A DNA stretch of 64,000 bases from Bacillus sp. Marseille-Q3570 (GCF_946151055.1 NZ_CAMGYZ010000013.1:55155-119154), one strand, 5' to 3'; counted from the first letter of the stretch, positions 9,789 to 19,207 are shown. Made by a program: numbers and translations. The notes: generated by a model not told the origin, from the sequence alone.

Positions 9789-10841
9789 ATGAAACGATGG
9801 CTACGACTCGGGCGTCTTGTTCCGTTATTCGGAATTATGATGCTTGGTTTAATCGGATGCGGTAATGAACAAATATCCGCACTTCAACCACAAGGTAAAG
9901 GAGCTAGTGCTCTTTTTGATCTCATGGTCTTAAGTCTTGCAATTATGGTTGTCGTACTTGTAGTTGTTTTTATTCTTTTTGGTTATGTATTAGTGAAATT
10001 CCGACATCGTAAAGGGGACGATTCAATCCCTGAACAAGTTGAAGGGAACCATATGTTAGAGGTTCTTTGGACTGCGATTCCGATCGTGCTCCTTTTGGTG
10101 CTTGCGGTGCCGACAGTAATGACCACGTTCGACCTTGCAGTCAGCGAAAAGAGTGCTGAAGCAACTGAAGATGGTGGAGAGGAAGAAAAGAAAGGTCCGA
10201 TGACGATTAAAGTCACTGGACACCAATATTGGTGGGAGTTTGAGTATCCTGATCAAGAAGTTGTCACTGCACAAGAACTTTATCTTCCTGTAGATGAAAG
10301 AGTGAACATCGAGTTGAGCTCTGCTGATGTTATCCATTCATTCTGGATTCCTAGTATTGCAGGAAAAATGGATACGAATCCTGGAGATAAATTGACGAAT
10401 AAAATGTGGCTTCATCCTGAGAAAACTGGAACTTTCCAAGGTGCATGTGCCGAACTTTGTGGTGATTCCCATGCCTTGATGTATTTCAAAGTGAAAGTTG
10501 TCGAGCGTGATGAGTTTGACGCGTGGATCGAAAGTATGAAAAATACAAAATTCGATGATGCTCCTTCTGAAGTAGCGCAAGGGCAAAAGATTTTTGAACA
10601 GAACTGTCTCCAATGTCATGCTGTCGGAGATAAGGGTGGTAATGTAGGTCCTGCGTTGACTGGATTCGCCGACAATGAAAAGGTTGCGGGTATTGCAGAC
10701 CATAATAAAGAAAACATCAAGGACTGGATCAATGACCCACAAAAAATGAAACCTGGTAACAACATGCCGGATTTCAATTTCAATGAAGAACAATTAGATG
10801 CACTAGCAGACTACTTAATGGAACTTGAAACCGCTGAATAA
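9789..10841 (+). CDS. ctaC: caa3 cytochrome c oxidase subunit II with fused cytochrome c
   Basis: Lipoprotein of about 350 residues exposed outside the membrane. It has a lipobox LIGC with Cys at residue 24, two membrane segments, the cupredoxin CuA domain (GHQYWWEF; CAELCGDSHALMYF) and a C-terminal cytochrome c domain with the CLQCH heme site, which defines the caa3 type. It passes electrons to subunit I through CuA. ATG 9789 gives the lipoprotein signal; the ribosome site upstream (GCGGGG, 12 bases away) is weak. It is the first oxidase structural gene of the ctaCDEF set. Confidence 0.97.
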   Translation: MKRWLRLGRLVPLFGIMMLGLIGCGNEQISALQPQGKGASALFDLMVLSLAIMVVVLVVVFILFGYVLVKFRHRKGDDSIPEQVEGNHMLEVLWTAIPIVLLLVLAVPTVMTTFDLAVSEKSAEATEDGGEEEKKGPMTIKVTGHQYWWEFEYPDQEVVTAQELYLPVDERVNIELSSADVIHSFWIPSIAGKMDTNPGDKLTNKMWLHPEKTGTFQGACAELCGDSHALMYFKVKVVERDEFDAWIESMKNTKFDDAPSEVAQGQKIFEQNCLQCHAVGDKGGNVGPALTGFADNEKVAGIADHNKENIKDWINDPQKMKPGNNMPDFNFNEEQLDALADYLMELETAE

Positions 10842-10877
10842 GCAAAGTTTCAATCGCTTTAAAAAGGAGGTACTATC

Positions 10878-12737
10878 GTGAGTAACGCACATGCAGCGAA
10901 AAAAAGCGTGCTATGGGATTGGCTGACTACAGTCGATCATAAGAAAATTGGAATTCTATACCTCGTTTCCGGCGGGTTCTTCTTCTTAGTCGGGGGGTTA
11001 GAAGCAGTATTAATCCGTATTCAATTAATGAGTCCTGAAATGGCTTTTTTAACAGGAAATCTATATAACCAAGTACTTACCATGCATGGTACAACAATGA
11101 TCTTTCTGGCAGCCATGCCGATCATATTCGGCTTTATGAACGCGGTCGTACCATTACAGATAGGAGCCCGTGACGTAGCCTTTCCTTTTGTGAACTCGTT
11201 AGGATTCTGGTTATTCTTCTTCGGAGGAGTCCTACTGAACCTTAGTTGGTTCTTAGGAGGAGCTCCTGATGCTGGGTGGACAGCTTACGCACCACTCTCG
11301 ACCACATCAAGCGGGCACGGCGTCGATTTTTATGTATTAGGTTTACAGATTGCCGGTGCGGGTACGTTGATGGGGGGAATCAACTTCCTCGTAACGATCA
11401 TCAATATGAGAGCGCCTGGAATGACATTCATGCGTATGCCTTTGTTCACATGGACAGCATTCGTAACATCAGGTCTTATCCTTTTTGCTTTCCCTGCGTT
11501 GACAATCGGATTTTTCCTACTTATGTTTGACCGGGTATTTGAAGCTAATTTCTTTGATGCGAATATGGGTGGAAACGCAATCATCTGGGAACATATTTTC
11601 TGGATCTTCGGGCACCCTGAAGTATATATTCTGATCTTACCAGCATTCGGTATCATTTCAGAAGTAGTAGCAACATTCTCGAAAAAACGCCTGTTCGGAT
11701 ACAGTGCGATGGTATTTGCGACTGTATTGATCGGATTCTTAGGTTTCATGGTTTGGGCCCACCACATGTTCACAGTTGGACTAGGACCGGTTGCAAACTC
11801 GATTTTTGCTGTCGCTACCATGGCAATCGCCATTCCTACTGGGGTAAAGATCTTCAACTGGGTCTTTACAATGTGGGGAGGAAAAATAAGCTTTACCTCA
11901 GCTAACCTATTTGCAGTTGGATTCATTCCAACGTTCGTTATGGGTGGGGTAACAGGTGTCATGCTTGCTGCAGCACCTGCCGATTATCAATACCATGACA
12001 GTTATTTCGTCGTAGCCCACTTCCACTATGTTATCGTAGGTGGATTGATTCTGGGACTATTTGCTGGATTATACTACTGGTATCCACGTATGTTCGGATT
12101 GATGTTGAATGAAGCCCTTGGAAAATGGAATTTTTGGACTTTCTTCATTGGATTCCATTTGACATTCTTCCCTCAACATTTCCTTGGACTGATGGGTATG
12201 CCTCGTCGTTACTTTACGTATCCTGAAGAATTCGGACTTGGTTCGATGAACTTCATCAGTACGATCGGTGCGTTTTTGATGGCAGTAGGAACAATCGTTT
12301 TCATCATTAATGTAATTGCTACACATGCTAAAGGTAAAAAAGTGAGTGGGGATCCTTGGGATGGACGTACACTAGAATGGGCAATTCCAAACCCGACTCC
12401 TCATTATAACTTCTTGCAGACACCTTTAGTTCGTGGATTGGATGCGCTTTGGATTGAGAAGATGGCAGGGAACAAGAAGATGACACCTGCAGAGCCTGTT
12501 GGGGATATCCATATGCCTAACAACTCTATTCTTCCACTTGTCATGTCACTAGGATTCTTCATCGCAGGATTTGGATTCATTTATTTCAATTCTGCAGGAA
12601 CACCAGCATTGATTGCGATCATCGCTGGACTTGGGATCGGTTTGGCATGTATGTTCTTAAGATCTTGGATTGATGATCACGGACATCATCTCCATAAAGA
12701 GGATTTACTGAAAGAGGATAAGGGGGTTGACGTATAA
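10878..12737 (+). CDS. ctaD: caa3 cytochrome c oxidase subunit I
   Basis: Catalytic heme-copper subunit of 619 residues with about 14 membrane segments. It carries the heme a/a3 and CuB site: MHGTTMIF, the GHPEVYILILPAFG helix with the His-Tyr pair, AHHMFTVG, and HFHYVIVGG. It reduces oxygen and pumps protons. Start GTG 10878 is set by AAAAAGGAGG 8 bases upstream. Its stop overlaps the ctaE ATG by one base (TAATG), indicating translational coupling. Confidence 0.98.
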   Translation: MSNAHAAKKSVLWDWLTTVDHKKIGILYLVSGGFFFLVGGLEAVLIRIQLMSPEMAFLTGNLYNQVLTMHGTTMIFLAAMPIIFGFMNAVVPLQIGARDVAFPFVNSLGFWLFFFGGVLLNLSWFLGGAPDAGWTAYAPLSTTSSGHGVDFYVLGLQIAGAGTLMGGINFLVTIINMRAPGMTFMRMPLFTWTAFVTSGLILFAFPALTIGFFLLMFDRVFEANFFDANMGGNAIIWEHIFWIFGHPEVYILILPAFGIISEVVATFSKKRLFGYSAMVFATVLIGFLGFMVWAHHMFTVGLGPVANSIFAVATMAIAIPTGVKIFNWVFTMWGGKISFTSANLFAVGFIPTFVMGGVTGVMLAAAPADYQYHDSYFVVAHFHYVIVGGLILGLFAGLYYWYPRMFGLMLNEALGKWNFWTFFIGFHLTFFPQHFLGLMGMPRRYFTYPEEFGLGSMNFISTIGAFLMAVGTIVFIINVIATHAKGKKVSGDPWDGRTLEWAIPNPTPHYNFLQTPLVRGLDALWIEKMAGNKKMTPAEPVGDIHMPNNSILPLVMSLGFFIAGFGFIYFNSAGTPALIAIIAGLGIGLACMFLRSWIDDHGHHLHKEDLLKEDKGVDV

Positions 12738-13357
12738 TGGATGTAGGTGAACGCTTAACCGATCAAAACTTCCCTGAATCCCCTGAAAAAGCTACGCTGG
12801 AAGGTAAAAACAAGTTTTTAGGATTCTGGTTGTTTTTAGGTGGAGAAACTGTATTATTCGCAACATTATTCGGAACATATCTCGGATTACGTAATTCTTT
12901 TGGAAAAGGACCTGAAGCATCAGAAATTTTCCAACTTCCGATGGTTTTTGCAGCAACCATCATCCTACTAACAAGTAGTTTGACAAGTGTGTACGCTGTC
13001 TTGGCTTTAAAAGAAAACAAGGTCAAACAGATGCGCAGATGGTTATTCATAACCTTACTGCTTGGGTTATCATTTTTAGGTTTAGAGATCTATGAGTTCA
13101 TACATTATGTGCATGAAGGTCATACCTTCACATCCGGAGCATTTGGGTCTGCATTCTATACGCTTGTCGGATTCCACGGAGGTCACGTACTGTTCGGCTG
13201 TCTATGGATTACAGTTTTACTTATCCGCAACAGTGGTCGGGGCTTGACATTGTACAATGCTCCTAAGTATTATCTGTTTGCATTATATTGGCACTTTGTT
13301 GATGTAGTATGGGTATTCATCTTTACAGTAGTTTATCTTATGGGAAAGGTGGGGTAA
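12737..13357 (+). CDS. ctaE: Cytochrome c oxidase subunit III
   Basis: Five-to-seven-segment membrane subunit of 206 residues that stabilises subunit I. Conserved features are FWLFLGGETVLFATLFGTYL, HEGHTFTSGAFGSAFYTLVG, FHGGHV and YWHFVDVVWVFIF. It overlaps the ctaD stop by one base and is followed after three bases by ctaF, so the three are one transcript. Confidence 0.96.
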   Translation: MDVGERLTDQNFPESPEKATLEGKNKFLGFWLFLGGETVLFATLFGTYLGLRNSFGKGPEASEIFQLPMVFAATIILLTSSLTSVYAVLALKENKVKQMRRWLFITLLLGLSFLGLEIYEFIHYVHEGHTFTSGAFGSAFYTLVGFHGGHVLFGCLWITVLLIRNSGRGLTLYNAPKYYLFALYWHFVDVVWVFIFTVVYLMGKVG

Positions 13358-13360
13358 TCG

Positions 13361-13693
13361 ATGGCTAGTAATGAACAACAAAACTCAGTCCATCACCACT
13401 CGTCCTTACAAAAGAAGATCAAATTAAAGCAAGAACGTCGTCAGCATAATGTTTCATTCGTTATGATGATCTTATTGACCATCGTGGCGTTTGCAGCAAT
13501 TGCAAGTGACGCAGTATCTAATTCCCTGGCGATTCTTTTCATCATAGTTCTAGCATGTGTTCAGGTCTTTTTCCAGCTATATATTTGGATGCACCTTGGA
13601 CATAAGGGACATGAGTTTCCTATGTGGGGAATTGCAAGCGGGTTACTAATTGCTGTAATCACAGTAGGTACTCTTGTAGGATTGATTTGGTAA
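13361..13693 (+). CDS. ctaF: Cytochrome c oxidase subunit IV
   Basis: Small membrane protein of 110 residues with three hydrophobic segments after a His-rich, basic N terminus (VHHHSSLQKKIKLKQERRQHN). It contains the IWMHLGHKGHEFP turn common to Bacillus CtaF/CyoD-type subunits. It is the last gene of ctaCDEF and ends just before a strong terminator. Confidence 0.95.
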   Translation: MASNEQQNSVHHHSSLQKKIKLKQERRQHNVSFVMMILLTIVAFAAIASDAVSNSLAILFIIVLACVQVFFQLYIWMHLGHKGHEFPMWGIASGLLIAVITVGTLVGLIW

Positions 13694-13703
13694 TTGAATA
13701 TGG

Positions 13704-13737
13704 GGACTGACTCTGGTTGAGTCGGTCCTTTTTATTT
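13704..13737 (+). terminator. Terminator of the cta operon
   Basis: GGACTGACTC / GAGTCGGTCC stem (one wobble pair), loop TGGTT, then TTTTTATTT, ten bases after the ctaF stop. Confidence 0.9.
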
Positions 13738-13877
13738 AAAATTTTTTCAAACCAATACCAATAGCTTGTTTTTGCTGATTTTTCTTAAGACTGACACAAA
13801 ATTGTTCTACTCCAATACGAAAGCATTATTATTTTTTGATATGATAGGAAGAGAGTACTGAGCAAGGAGTGATTGAG

Positions 13878-14738
13878 ATGCACGGCGAACACCAGACTTC
13901 ATTAAGTGAACTAAGTTGGACAGCTTTATGGAGCCCATTTGTTTTATTGATATGTATTGCTGTGGTTGGTATCTATTTTTACTATACAAACAATGGCCCT
14001 TTAAAGGGGACTGTGACGACAGGACAAAAGGTATGGTTCACAATAGCGATGATCGGTTTTTACATTGCTAAGGGGACACCATTGAGTGCCATTGGACATC
14101 ATTATTCGTTTTCAGCACATATGCTGCAGATGAGTCTACTCTATTTCATTGTTCCCCCGCTTTTACTGATCGGACTTCCAAAGGTTCTTTTTAGGAAAAT
14201 CCTTAGTGTAGGCATTATTGACCGGTTATTCCGTTTTTTCACAAAACCATTGATTGCCTTGATTTTATTTAACATTCTAGTCTCTCTGTACCACTTGCCG
14301 GTCATCTTTGATACGGTGATGGGAAATCTTCTTTTGCATGAAGTTACACATATCATCTTACTGACGAGTTCATTTATGATGTGGTGGCCAGTAATCGGGC
14401 CTTTCCCGGAACATGATACGTTATCGGATCTTCAAAAGGTGGGATATATTTTTGCTGATGGCGTATTATTGACACCAGCATGTGCTTTGATCATTTTTGC
14501 TGATGATCTGATTTATCAAACATATATGAATGCCCCACGGATATTTGAATTCCTCCAACCGCTCGATGATCAACAAGCAGGCGGGGTCATCATGAAGATC
14601 GCACAGGAGATCATCTATGGTGGAATCCTATTGTACATCTTGATCCGTTGGGTTCGAAAAGAACGTGCACAAGATAAAGAAGACGAATTGAAAATCATGA
14701 ATGAAGCAAAAGCGAGATTATCGTTAAATGAACAGTGA
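13878..14738 (+). CDS. ctaG: Cytochrome c oxidase assembly factor CtaG
   Basis: Polytopic membrane protein of about 286 residues of the caa3_CtaG family, needed for assembly of the caa3 oxidase, probably in CuB handling. It contains GTPLSAIGHHYSFSAHMLQM, LPVIFDTVMGN, LLHEVTHI and MMWWPVIGPFPE, all family features. ATG 13878 is preferred over GTG 13869, which overlaps the AAGGAG ribosome site. It has its own gap after the cta terminator, so it is likely expressed separately. Confidence 0.95.
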   Translation: MHGEHQTSLSELSWTALWSPFVLLICIAVVGIYFYYTNNGPLKGTVTTGQKVWFTIAMIGFYIAKGTPLSAIGHHYSFSAHMLQMSLLYFIVPPLLLIGLPKVLFRKILSVGIIDRLFRFFTKPLIALILFNILVSLYHLPVIFDTVMGNLLLHEVTHIILLTSSFMMWWPVIGPFPEHDTLSDLQKVGYIFADGVLLTPACALIIFADDLIYQTYMNAPRIFEFLQPLDDQQAGGVIMKIAQEIIYGGILLYILIRWVRKERAQDKEDELKIMNEAKARLSLNEQ

Positions 14739-14747
14739 TTTTCTTCA

Positions 14748-14782
14748 AGGTCGGCTCGAATGGCAGAGTCGATCTTTTTTCT
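14748..14782 (+). terminator. Terminator of ctaG
   Basis: AGGTCGGCTC / GAGTCGATCT stem (two G-T pairs) followed by a T-rich run, ten bases after ctaG. Confidence 0.8.
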
Positions 14783-14994
14783 TTTGTTTGTTATACTCTA
14801 TTGTTGATTTTCGCTTTGGCACAGACTGAGCCTTATTTGCGCTTAAACTAAAGAAATAGTATGATATTTTCTTTAAGGGAAAAATCACCTACAAAGATTA
14901 ACAAAGCCTTATGAAAAAGCAATTGTAATTGAAGGATTTCGAGTGGTTTATCCAGTATACTTATTAAGCAGTCACAGAAAAGAGGGTGATACAT

Positions 14995-16188
14995 ATGGAA
15001 TTAAGGACGATCAATGAAAATGAGTTCGATGATTTTCTCAAAATGGGCGAATTCGCATTTCAATATGAACTTTCAGAAGAAGATAAAAGAAAAAGACGAG
15101 AAATGACAGAACTGGATAACTGCTGGGCTATATTTGAAAATGGGTGTATGGCTTCAAAATTATTGATACACCCGATGGAAATATGGCTGGGTGGCAAAGT
15201 GATGCCGATGGGAGGCATAGCTGGAGTTGCAAGTTGGCCGGAATATCGTCGTAAAGGTCATATCAAAGCATTAATGAAAAAATCGTTAGAAGTGATGAAA
15301 GACAAGGGTCAATATGTTTCAATGCTGCATCCTTTTTCTGTGTCCTTCTACCGAAAGTATGGGTGGGAACTGACACACTCCATCAAAAAGTATGAAATAA
15401 AACCAGAACAATTAGCAACAAAGTATGAACATACAAAAGGAAAAGTGATCCGAATTGCACATGATATTGAAAGATTAGATCAGATTTATGAAAAGTACGC
15501 GCAAAAATACGCTGGAATGTTGAAAAGGACAGAAAAGTGGTGGCGGAATTCTGTTCTGAATAATCCTCGTGATATTGTAGCTGTCTATCTCGATGAAAAT
15601 GGAAAAGATGAAGGATATCTCGTCTATCGTGTCAAAAAGAATGTCATGGAAATTGAAGAATGGGTTTCTTTGAATGAGGAAGCAAAAATGGTTATGTTGG
15701 AGTTTGTAAGAAACCACGATTCTATGGTCGATTCTATACAACTGCATCCAGCAATTGATGAGAACTTTGAATTTCTGATGTTCGATCCAAAAATAAAACA
15801 GGAAATCAGTTCTTATTTCATGAGTAGAATTGTTGACTTTAGACAATTCATAAAAGAGTATCCGTTTCAGGTGTTTTTGGAAAAACCTTTGATTATCCAT
15901 CTGGATGATCCATTGGCAGAGTGGAATAGAGGGACATTCATCATTAGGATGAATGGAGATGGAGAAATTCAAGTTGATCATTTTCCTCCAAAAGAAGGCG
16001 CGAGTTGTACACATCCTCCTGAAAAAGGGATCCAATGTGATATCAACACACTCAGTACATTATTTTTCAATTATCACACTCCAGGTCAGTTAGCAGCACA
16101 AGGTAGATTAGTTGGAAAACCTGAAGAAATTGAATTGCTGGAAAAGATGATTTATAAGCAAATTCCATTCTTATACGACTTTTTTTAA
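14995..16188 (+). CDS. Eis-like GNAT N-acetyltransferase
   Basis: About 397 residues. The N-terminal GNAT domain has the acetyl-CoA loop in PEYRRKGHIKALMKK and the pattern MGGIAGVASWPEYRRKG. A second GNAT-like half follows, then a C-terminal SCP2-type domain, the tripartite layout of the Eis family, whose characterised members acetylate amines of antibiotics or peptides. The substrate here is unknown. ATG 14995 has AGAGGG 8 bases upstream; an in-frame GTG at 14986 sits inside that site. It is not part of the B. subtilis ctaG-ylbA interval as I know it. Confidence 0.85.
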   Translation: MELRTINENEFDDFLKMGEFAFQYELSEEDKRKRREMTELDNCWAIFENGCMASKLLIHPMEIWLGGKVMPMGGIAGVASWPEYRRKGHIKALMKKSLEVMKDKGQYVSMLHPFSVSFYRKYGWELTHSIKKYEIKPEQLATKYEHTKGKVIRIAHDIERLDQIYEKYAQKYAGMLKRTEKWWRNSVLNNPRDIVAVYLDENGKDEGYLVYRVKKNVMEIEEWVSLNEEAKMVMLEFVRNHDSMVDSIQLHPAIDENFEFLMFDPKIKQEISSYFMSRIVDFRQFIKEYPFQVFLEKPLIIHLDDPLAEWNRGTFIIRMNGDGEIQVDHFPPKEGASCTHPPEKGIQCDINTLSTLFFNYHTPGQLAAQGRLVGKPEEIELLEKMIYKQIPFLYDFF

Positions 16189-16199
16189 ACAAATTCGAA

Positions 16200-16242
16200 A
16201 GGCTGTCCATGAAGAAAAAATAACTTCGTGGACAGCCTGTTT
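16200..16242. terminator. Bidirectional terminator
   Basis: Stem AGGCTGTCCA-TGAAG / CTTCG-TGGACAGCCT, with T-rich flank on the plus side and A-rich flank on the other, between the convergent acetyltransferase and AI-2E-family genes. Confidence 0.85.
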
Positions 16243-16249
16243 TGTTCTA

Positions 16250-17311
16250 TCATATTTTAAAGTTGGTCTTTACAATTCCTGCTTCCCGAGCAGAATTGAA
16301 AATGATCAGAATAAGCGGGCCAGCTATGAAGCCTATCATACCCAATAACTTCAAACCAAGGTACATTGCAATCAGAGTGGAAAGTGCTGATAAACCGATA
16401 TGGTGGCCCATCACTTTCGGTTCGACTGTACGTCGGATGATCAATAGAATGACTGCTAATACTGCTAGCTTTGTTCCTAATACGACATTACCGATAAGAA
16501 GATAATACAGTGCCCACGGTCCAAGAATGACGATTGAACCGATGATCGGAATGAAATCGATCACCCAAATGATGAAGGCCATTAATAAAGCAACTTTAGG
16601 AACAATCATGTATAGCCCGATCAATGCTGCGATGAATATGACAATGCTGACTAAAAATTGCGCTTTCATGAAGCCGAAAATAACATAAGATAATCTTGTG
16701 CTCATGAAATGCACTTTCTCTGCAGTTTTTTCAGTCATGTGTGAATAGACCCCTTTTTTCAATCGGGGGATATCTAAGAGAAATAAAAATAATGTAAGAA
16801 GGTAAACAATAATACTTACTAGAAAACTTGGGATGAAAGATACCAGGGAAGTAAGTGATTCGATATAGTTCTTCTCAAGCAGTTTCGTCCGGATCGACTC
16901 TAGAAATTGATCTACCTGGCTATTGATTTCAATGACGATTTCTTCTGGCAGATCTTGTGCTGCTTTTTCAAAATTTTTCTCTATATCATCCCATACATTA
17001 TTCACTTCTGAAATATAAGTTGGGGAATTTTCCACGAAATTTATAACAGAAGTGACGACTTTAGTTACCAAGAAATAGCTCCCGATCCCCATCAGAACGA
17101 CGAAAAGTGAAAACACGATTAATACGGATAAGTTACGTTTGAAGGAAAATTTCCTCTGAAACATTTTAACAGCCGGTTCTAAAAGCAATGCGGTCAAAAG
17201 TGCAAAAACGATGGGAAGTGCAATCGGCAGGACCCATACAAATGATGCAATGATGATGAGTGCGATTAACGTATAAATGATCAAGCGTTTACGTGTTGAA
17301 AATTGGTTCAA
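16250..17311 (-). CDS. AI-2E family (YtvI-type) membrane protein
   Basis: 353 residues with paired hydrophobic segments at the N terminus, a soluble helical region at about 90-150, and a C-terminal block of five segments. Conserved family features are the DIPRLKKG turn, FGFMKAQFLVS, and DFIPIIGSIVILGPWALYYL. B. subtilis YtvI belongs to this family and is sporulation-linked. Other members export small molecules or exchange sodium and protons, so function is open. The start is TTG at 17311, fixed by AAAGGAGG 6 bases upstream. Confidence 0.8.
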   Translation of the reverse strand: MNQFSTRKRLIIYTLIALIIIASFVWVLPIALPIVFALLTALLLEPAVKMFQRKFSFKRNLSVLIVFSLFVVLMGIGSYFLVTKVVTSVINFVENSPTYISEVNNVWDDIEKNFEKAAQDLPEEIVIEINSQVDQFLESIRTKLLEKNYIESLTSLVSFIPSFLVSIIVYLLTLFLFLLDIPRLKKGVYSHMTEKTAEKVHFMSTRLSYVIFGFMKAQFLVSIVIFIAALIGLYMIVPKVALLMAFIIWVIDFIPIIGSIVILGPWALYYLLIGNVVLGTKLAVLAVILLIIRRTVEPKVMGHHIGLSALSTLIAMYLGLKLLGMIGFIAGPLILIIFNSAREAGIVKTNFKI

Positions 17312-17495
17312 CTTGGTCCTCCTTTCCCGCTAAAATTGATATGTATCAGGCTTGGACGACGAATAATCAAAATAACGTTTTTTAGTCCTTACTCTATATT
17401 ATATTGGTTTTGTGAAATTATGAACAGAGCTGCAGTCAGAAATAACACCATTGTTAGAGAAAGTTCAAACAAATAAAACGAAAAAATAGCAGTAC

Positions 17496-17528
17496 AAAAA
17501 AAGGGCGACTTTTTAAGTCAGCCCCTTT
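17496..17528 (-). terminator. Terminator of the YugN-like gene
   Basis: On the minus strand GGGGCTGACTT / AAGTCGCCC (one unpaired base) followed by seven T, directly at the end of the gene at 17528-17890. Confidence 0.75.
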
Positions 17529-17890
17529 TACGCTGTATGATGCTTATCAATTTCTTCTTTAAGTCTATTCAAAATCTTCTTACAGGTTGTAACGACATTC
17601 TTCGGAAAATCTTCATCGTATTCCACACCGTGAGGGTAGTAATGCTTCCCAAGGTATGGTTCCATAATTTTGATCAATGCGTGTGCGGATTCAACTTCTC
17701 CTTCGACTGCATAGCAAGGAATTCTTAAGTAGAATACTTCACCAGTTTCCATGCTTTCAAACTTATAATCATATGTAATTCGTTCGTAATCCCATTGGCC
17801 AGCACGGACCAATCCGACATCATGCATCAAATGTTCGAGTATTTCAAAATTAATGACTTTACCAGCTAGTCCGATTTCTTCAAATTTCAT
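17528..17890 (-). CDS. ylbA: YugN-like family protein
   Basis: Soluble protein of 120 residues matching the YugN-like family (MKFEEIGLAGKVINFEILEH, VRAGQWDYERITYDYKF, YYPHGVEYDE). No biochemical function is known to me for the family. It lies next to the CBS-domain gene as ylbA does next to ylbB in B. subtilis, which is the basis for the symbol. The two genes are divergent and share the 227-bp upstream region. Confidence 0.85.
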   Translation of the reverse strand: MKFEEIGLAGKVINFEILEHLMHDVGLVRAGQWDYERITYDYKFESMETGEVFYLRIPCYAVEGEVESAHALIKIMEPYLGKHYYPHGVEYDEDFPKNVVTTCKKILNRLKEEIDKHHTA

Positions 17891-18117
17891 GTGTCATCCT
17901 CCACATCCTTCGATATGTTCTTCCTTCATAATAATAGTACGAAACAGGTTAAGATGCAATCTTTCAGTTATGATTCCTTACTATTATATATGATTCTTGA
18001 AAAGAAATCGAAAATTTGGCAAGACTAGACAATATGGAAAGAATGAAAGCAAGCAATAGTAACGTAATTACGTACCAAAAACAAACACAAAATTCTATTC
18101 GAAGGAAGGTTGTTTTT

Positions 18118-18552
18118 ATGAAAAAATTAAGGGATATAATGACCGAAAACGTGGACTTTTGTACAACACTCGATAACGTGTATGAAGCAGCTGTCAAAAT
18201 GAAGGAAGATAATGTGGGGGCTATTCCAGTATGTGAAGATGATAAACTGGTTGGGATGATTACTGATAGGGATATTGTGATCCGAGGTGTAGCGGAAAAA
18301 AAACCGAATGCATCAAAGATTACTGATGTTATGAGTAATGAAATAATAACTGGGACAGCTGATATGGGAATAGAGGAAGCTGTAAAACTCATGTCCAAAC
18401 ATGAAATAAGAAGGTTACCAATTGTTGAGCAGAGTAAACTTGTCGGTATTGTGTCATTAGGAGATCTAGCTATTCATTATGAAAGTAATCAACAAGCAGG
18501 AATGGCATTGACTGAAATTTCAGAAGCGGAGCCTGACCAACAAATGCATTGA
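18118..18552 (+). CDS. ylbB: CBS-domain protein YlbB
   Basis: 144 residues made of two CBS motifs (MKEDNVGAIPVCEDDKLVGMI and MSKHEIRRLPIVEQSKLVGIV), which form one adenosyl-ligand-binding pair. Such stand-alone proteins sense adenine nucleotides or regulate partners, and no partner is evident. The open frame extends upstream to 18016, but ATG 18118 has GAAGGAAGG at a suitable distance and begins the typical MKKLRDIMTENV. Confidence 0.92.
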   Translation: MKKLRDIMTENVDFCTTLDNVYEAAVKMKEDNVGAIPVCEDDKLVGMITDRDIVIRGVAEKKPNASKITDVMSNEIITGTADMGIEEAVKLMSKHEIRRLPIVEQSKLVGIVSLGDLAIHYESNQQAGMALTEISEAEPDQQMH

Positions 18553-18565
18553 ATAGTAGGGCAAT

Positions 18566-18849
18566 GAGGCTGGGACAAATGAACTTTGTTCAATAGAAAA
18601 CCCGAACAATTTGTCCGGGTTTTCTTCAGTGGTAATAAATGAAGGTTTCGCTTTGTCAACATCCTTCGCTTTCCGCGGGCACGGCCTCAGCCTCCTCAGA
18701 AAGCACAAATCGCTTTCTTGCGGGGTCTTCGATTCGTGCTGTTCCCGCAGGAGTCTACGGATATTGTCTACGCTTTTCGTCTTTCATTTTCTCCAATCTA
18801 TTTTATTGTTCGTCTTTTCTGTTGGCAGTTATCGTTTTGTCCCAGCCTC
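18566..18849 (+). repeat. 284-bp element with perfect 14-bp terminal inverted repeats
   Basis: Begins GAGGCTGGGACAAA and ends TTTGTCCCAGCCTC. The inside contains TTCGCTTTCCGCGGGCACGG and TGTTCCCGCAGGAGTC, pieces that I recall as common intergenic repeats in Bacillaceae. There is no transposase; the short plus-strand frames inside are not credible genes. It is MITE-like in form. Confidence 0.8.
18597..18627 (+). terminator. Terminator after ylbB
   Basis: AAAACCCGAACAA / TTGTCCGGGTTTT stem with little or no loop, then a T-rich tail. It lies inside the left part of the 284-bp repeat element at 18566-18849, so the element may supply the terminator. Confidence 0.6.
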
Positions 18850-18859
18850 TTTTTGCACT

Positions 18860-18990
18860 TAGAGAAGGTATAAGCCCAACCAAGGCTCAGCCTGCACCAA
18901 GGCTTGACTTTACCAAGTTTTCTTCAATATAAGGGCCACTAAAGCTCAGCCTACGCTAAACCTTAGTTGTGCCAAGTTTTCTTTATGTTA
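18860..18990 (+). repeat. Repeated 'GCTCAGCCTNC...CCAAGTTTTCTT' fragments
   Basis: Two partial copies in a row of the segment ending CCAAGTTTTCTT that forms part of the 440-bp family, with related pieces at 33360-33430 and 40590-40655. They are decayed fragments with no gene content. Confidence 0.6.
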
Positions 18991-19126
18991 TCGAGTGGTA
19001 TTGCCAAGTGATAATTTGAATAAGATGATAATCAATAGATTGAATTCTAAGGATAGACAAGTATAAAGCTATAAGGTAATGTGAAAGTAAGATTCGACAA
19101 ACTTTTTTACATTATTTTTTTCAATA

Positions 19127-19207
19127 GGCTATTTTCTAAAAGATTACTGAAGAAAGTATTTTATACTTTCTTTAAGTGCAAGACCAACAAAGTTTGCGAA
19201 AATAGCC
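19127..19207. repeat. Minimal 81-bp member of the MITE-like family (copy J)
   Basis: Outer ends GGCTATTTTC and GAAAATAGCC are a perfect 10-bp inverted repeat. Inside the ends are the family termini (TAAAAGATTACTG and AAGTGCAAGACCAACAAAG) and between them AAGAAAGTATTTTATACTTTCTT. It shows the boundaries of the family with the whole centre missing. Confidence 0.75.

Noticed and set aside
11330..11962. 210-codon minus-strand open frame opposite ctaD
   Set aside because: It is antisense to a highly conserved catalytic gene, has no ribosome site and its sequence is the frame shadow of ctaD.
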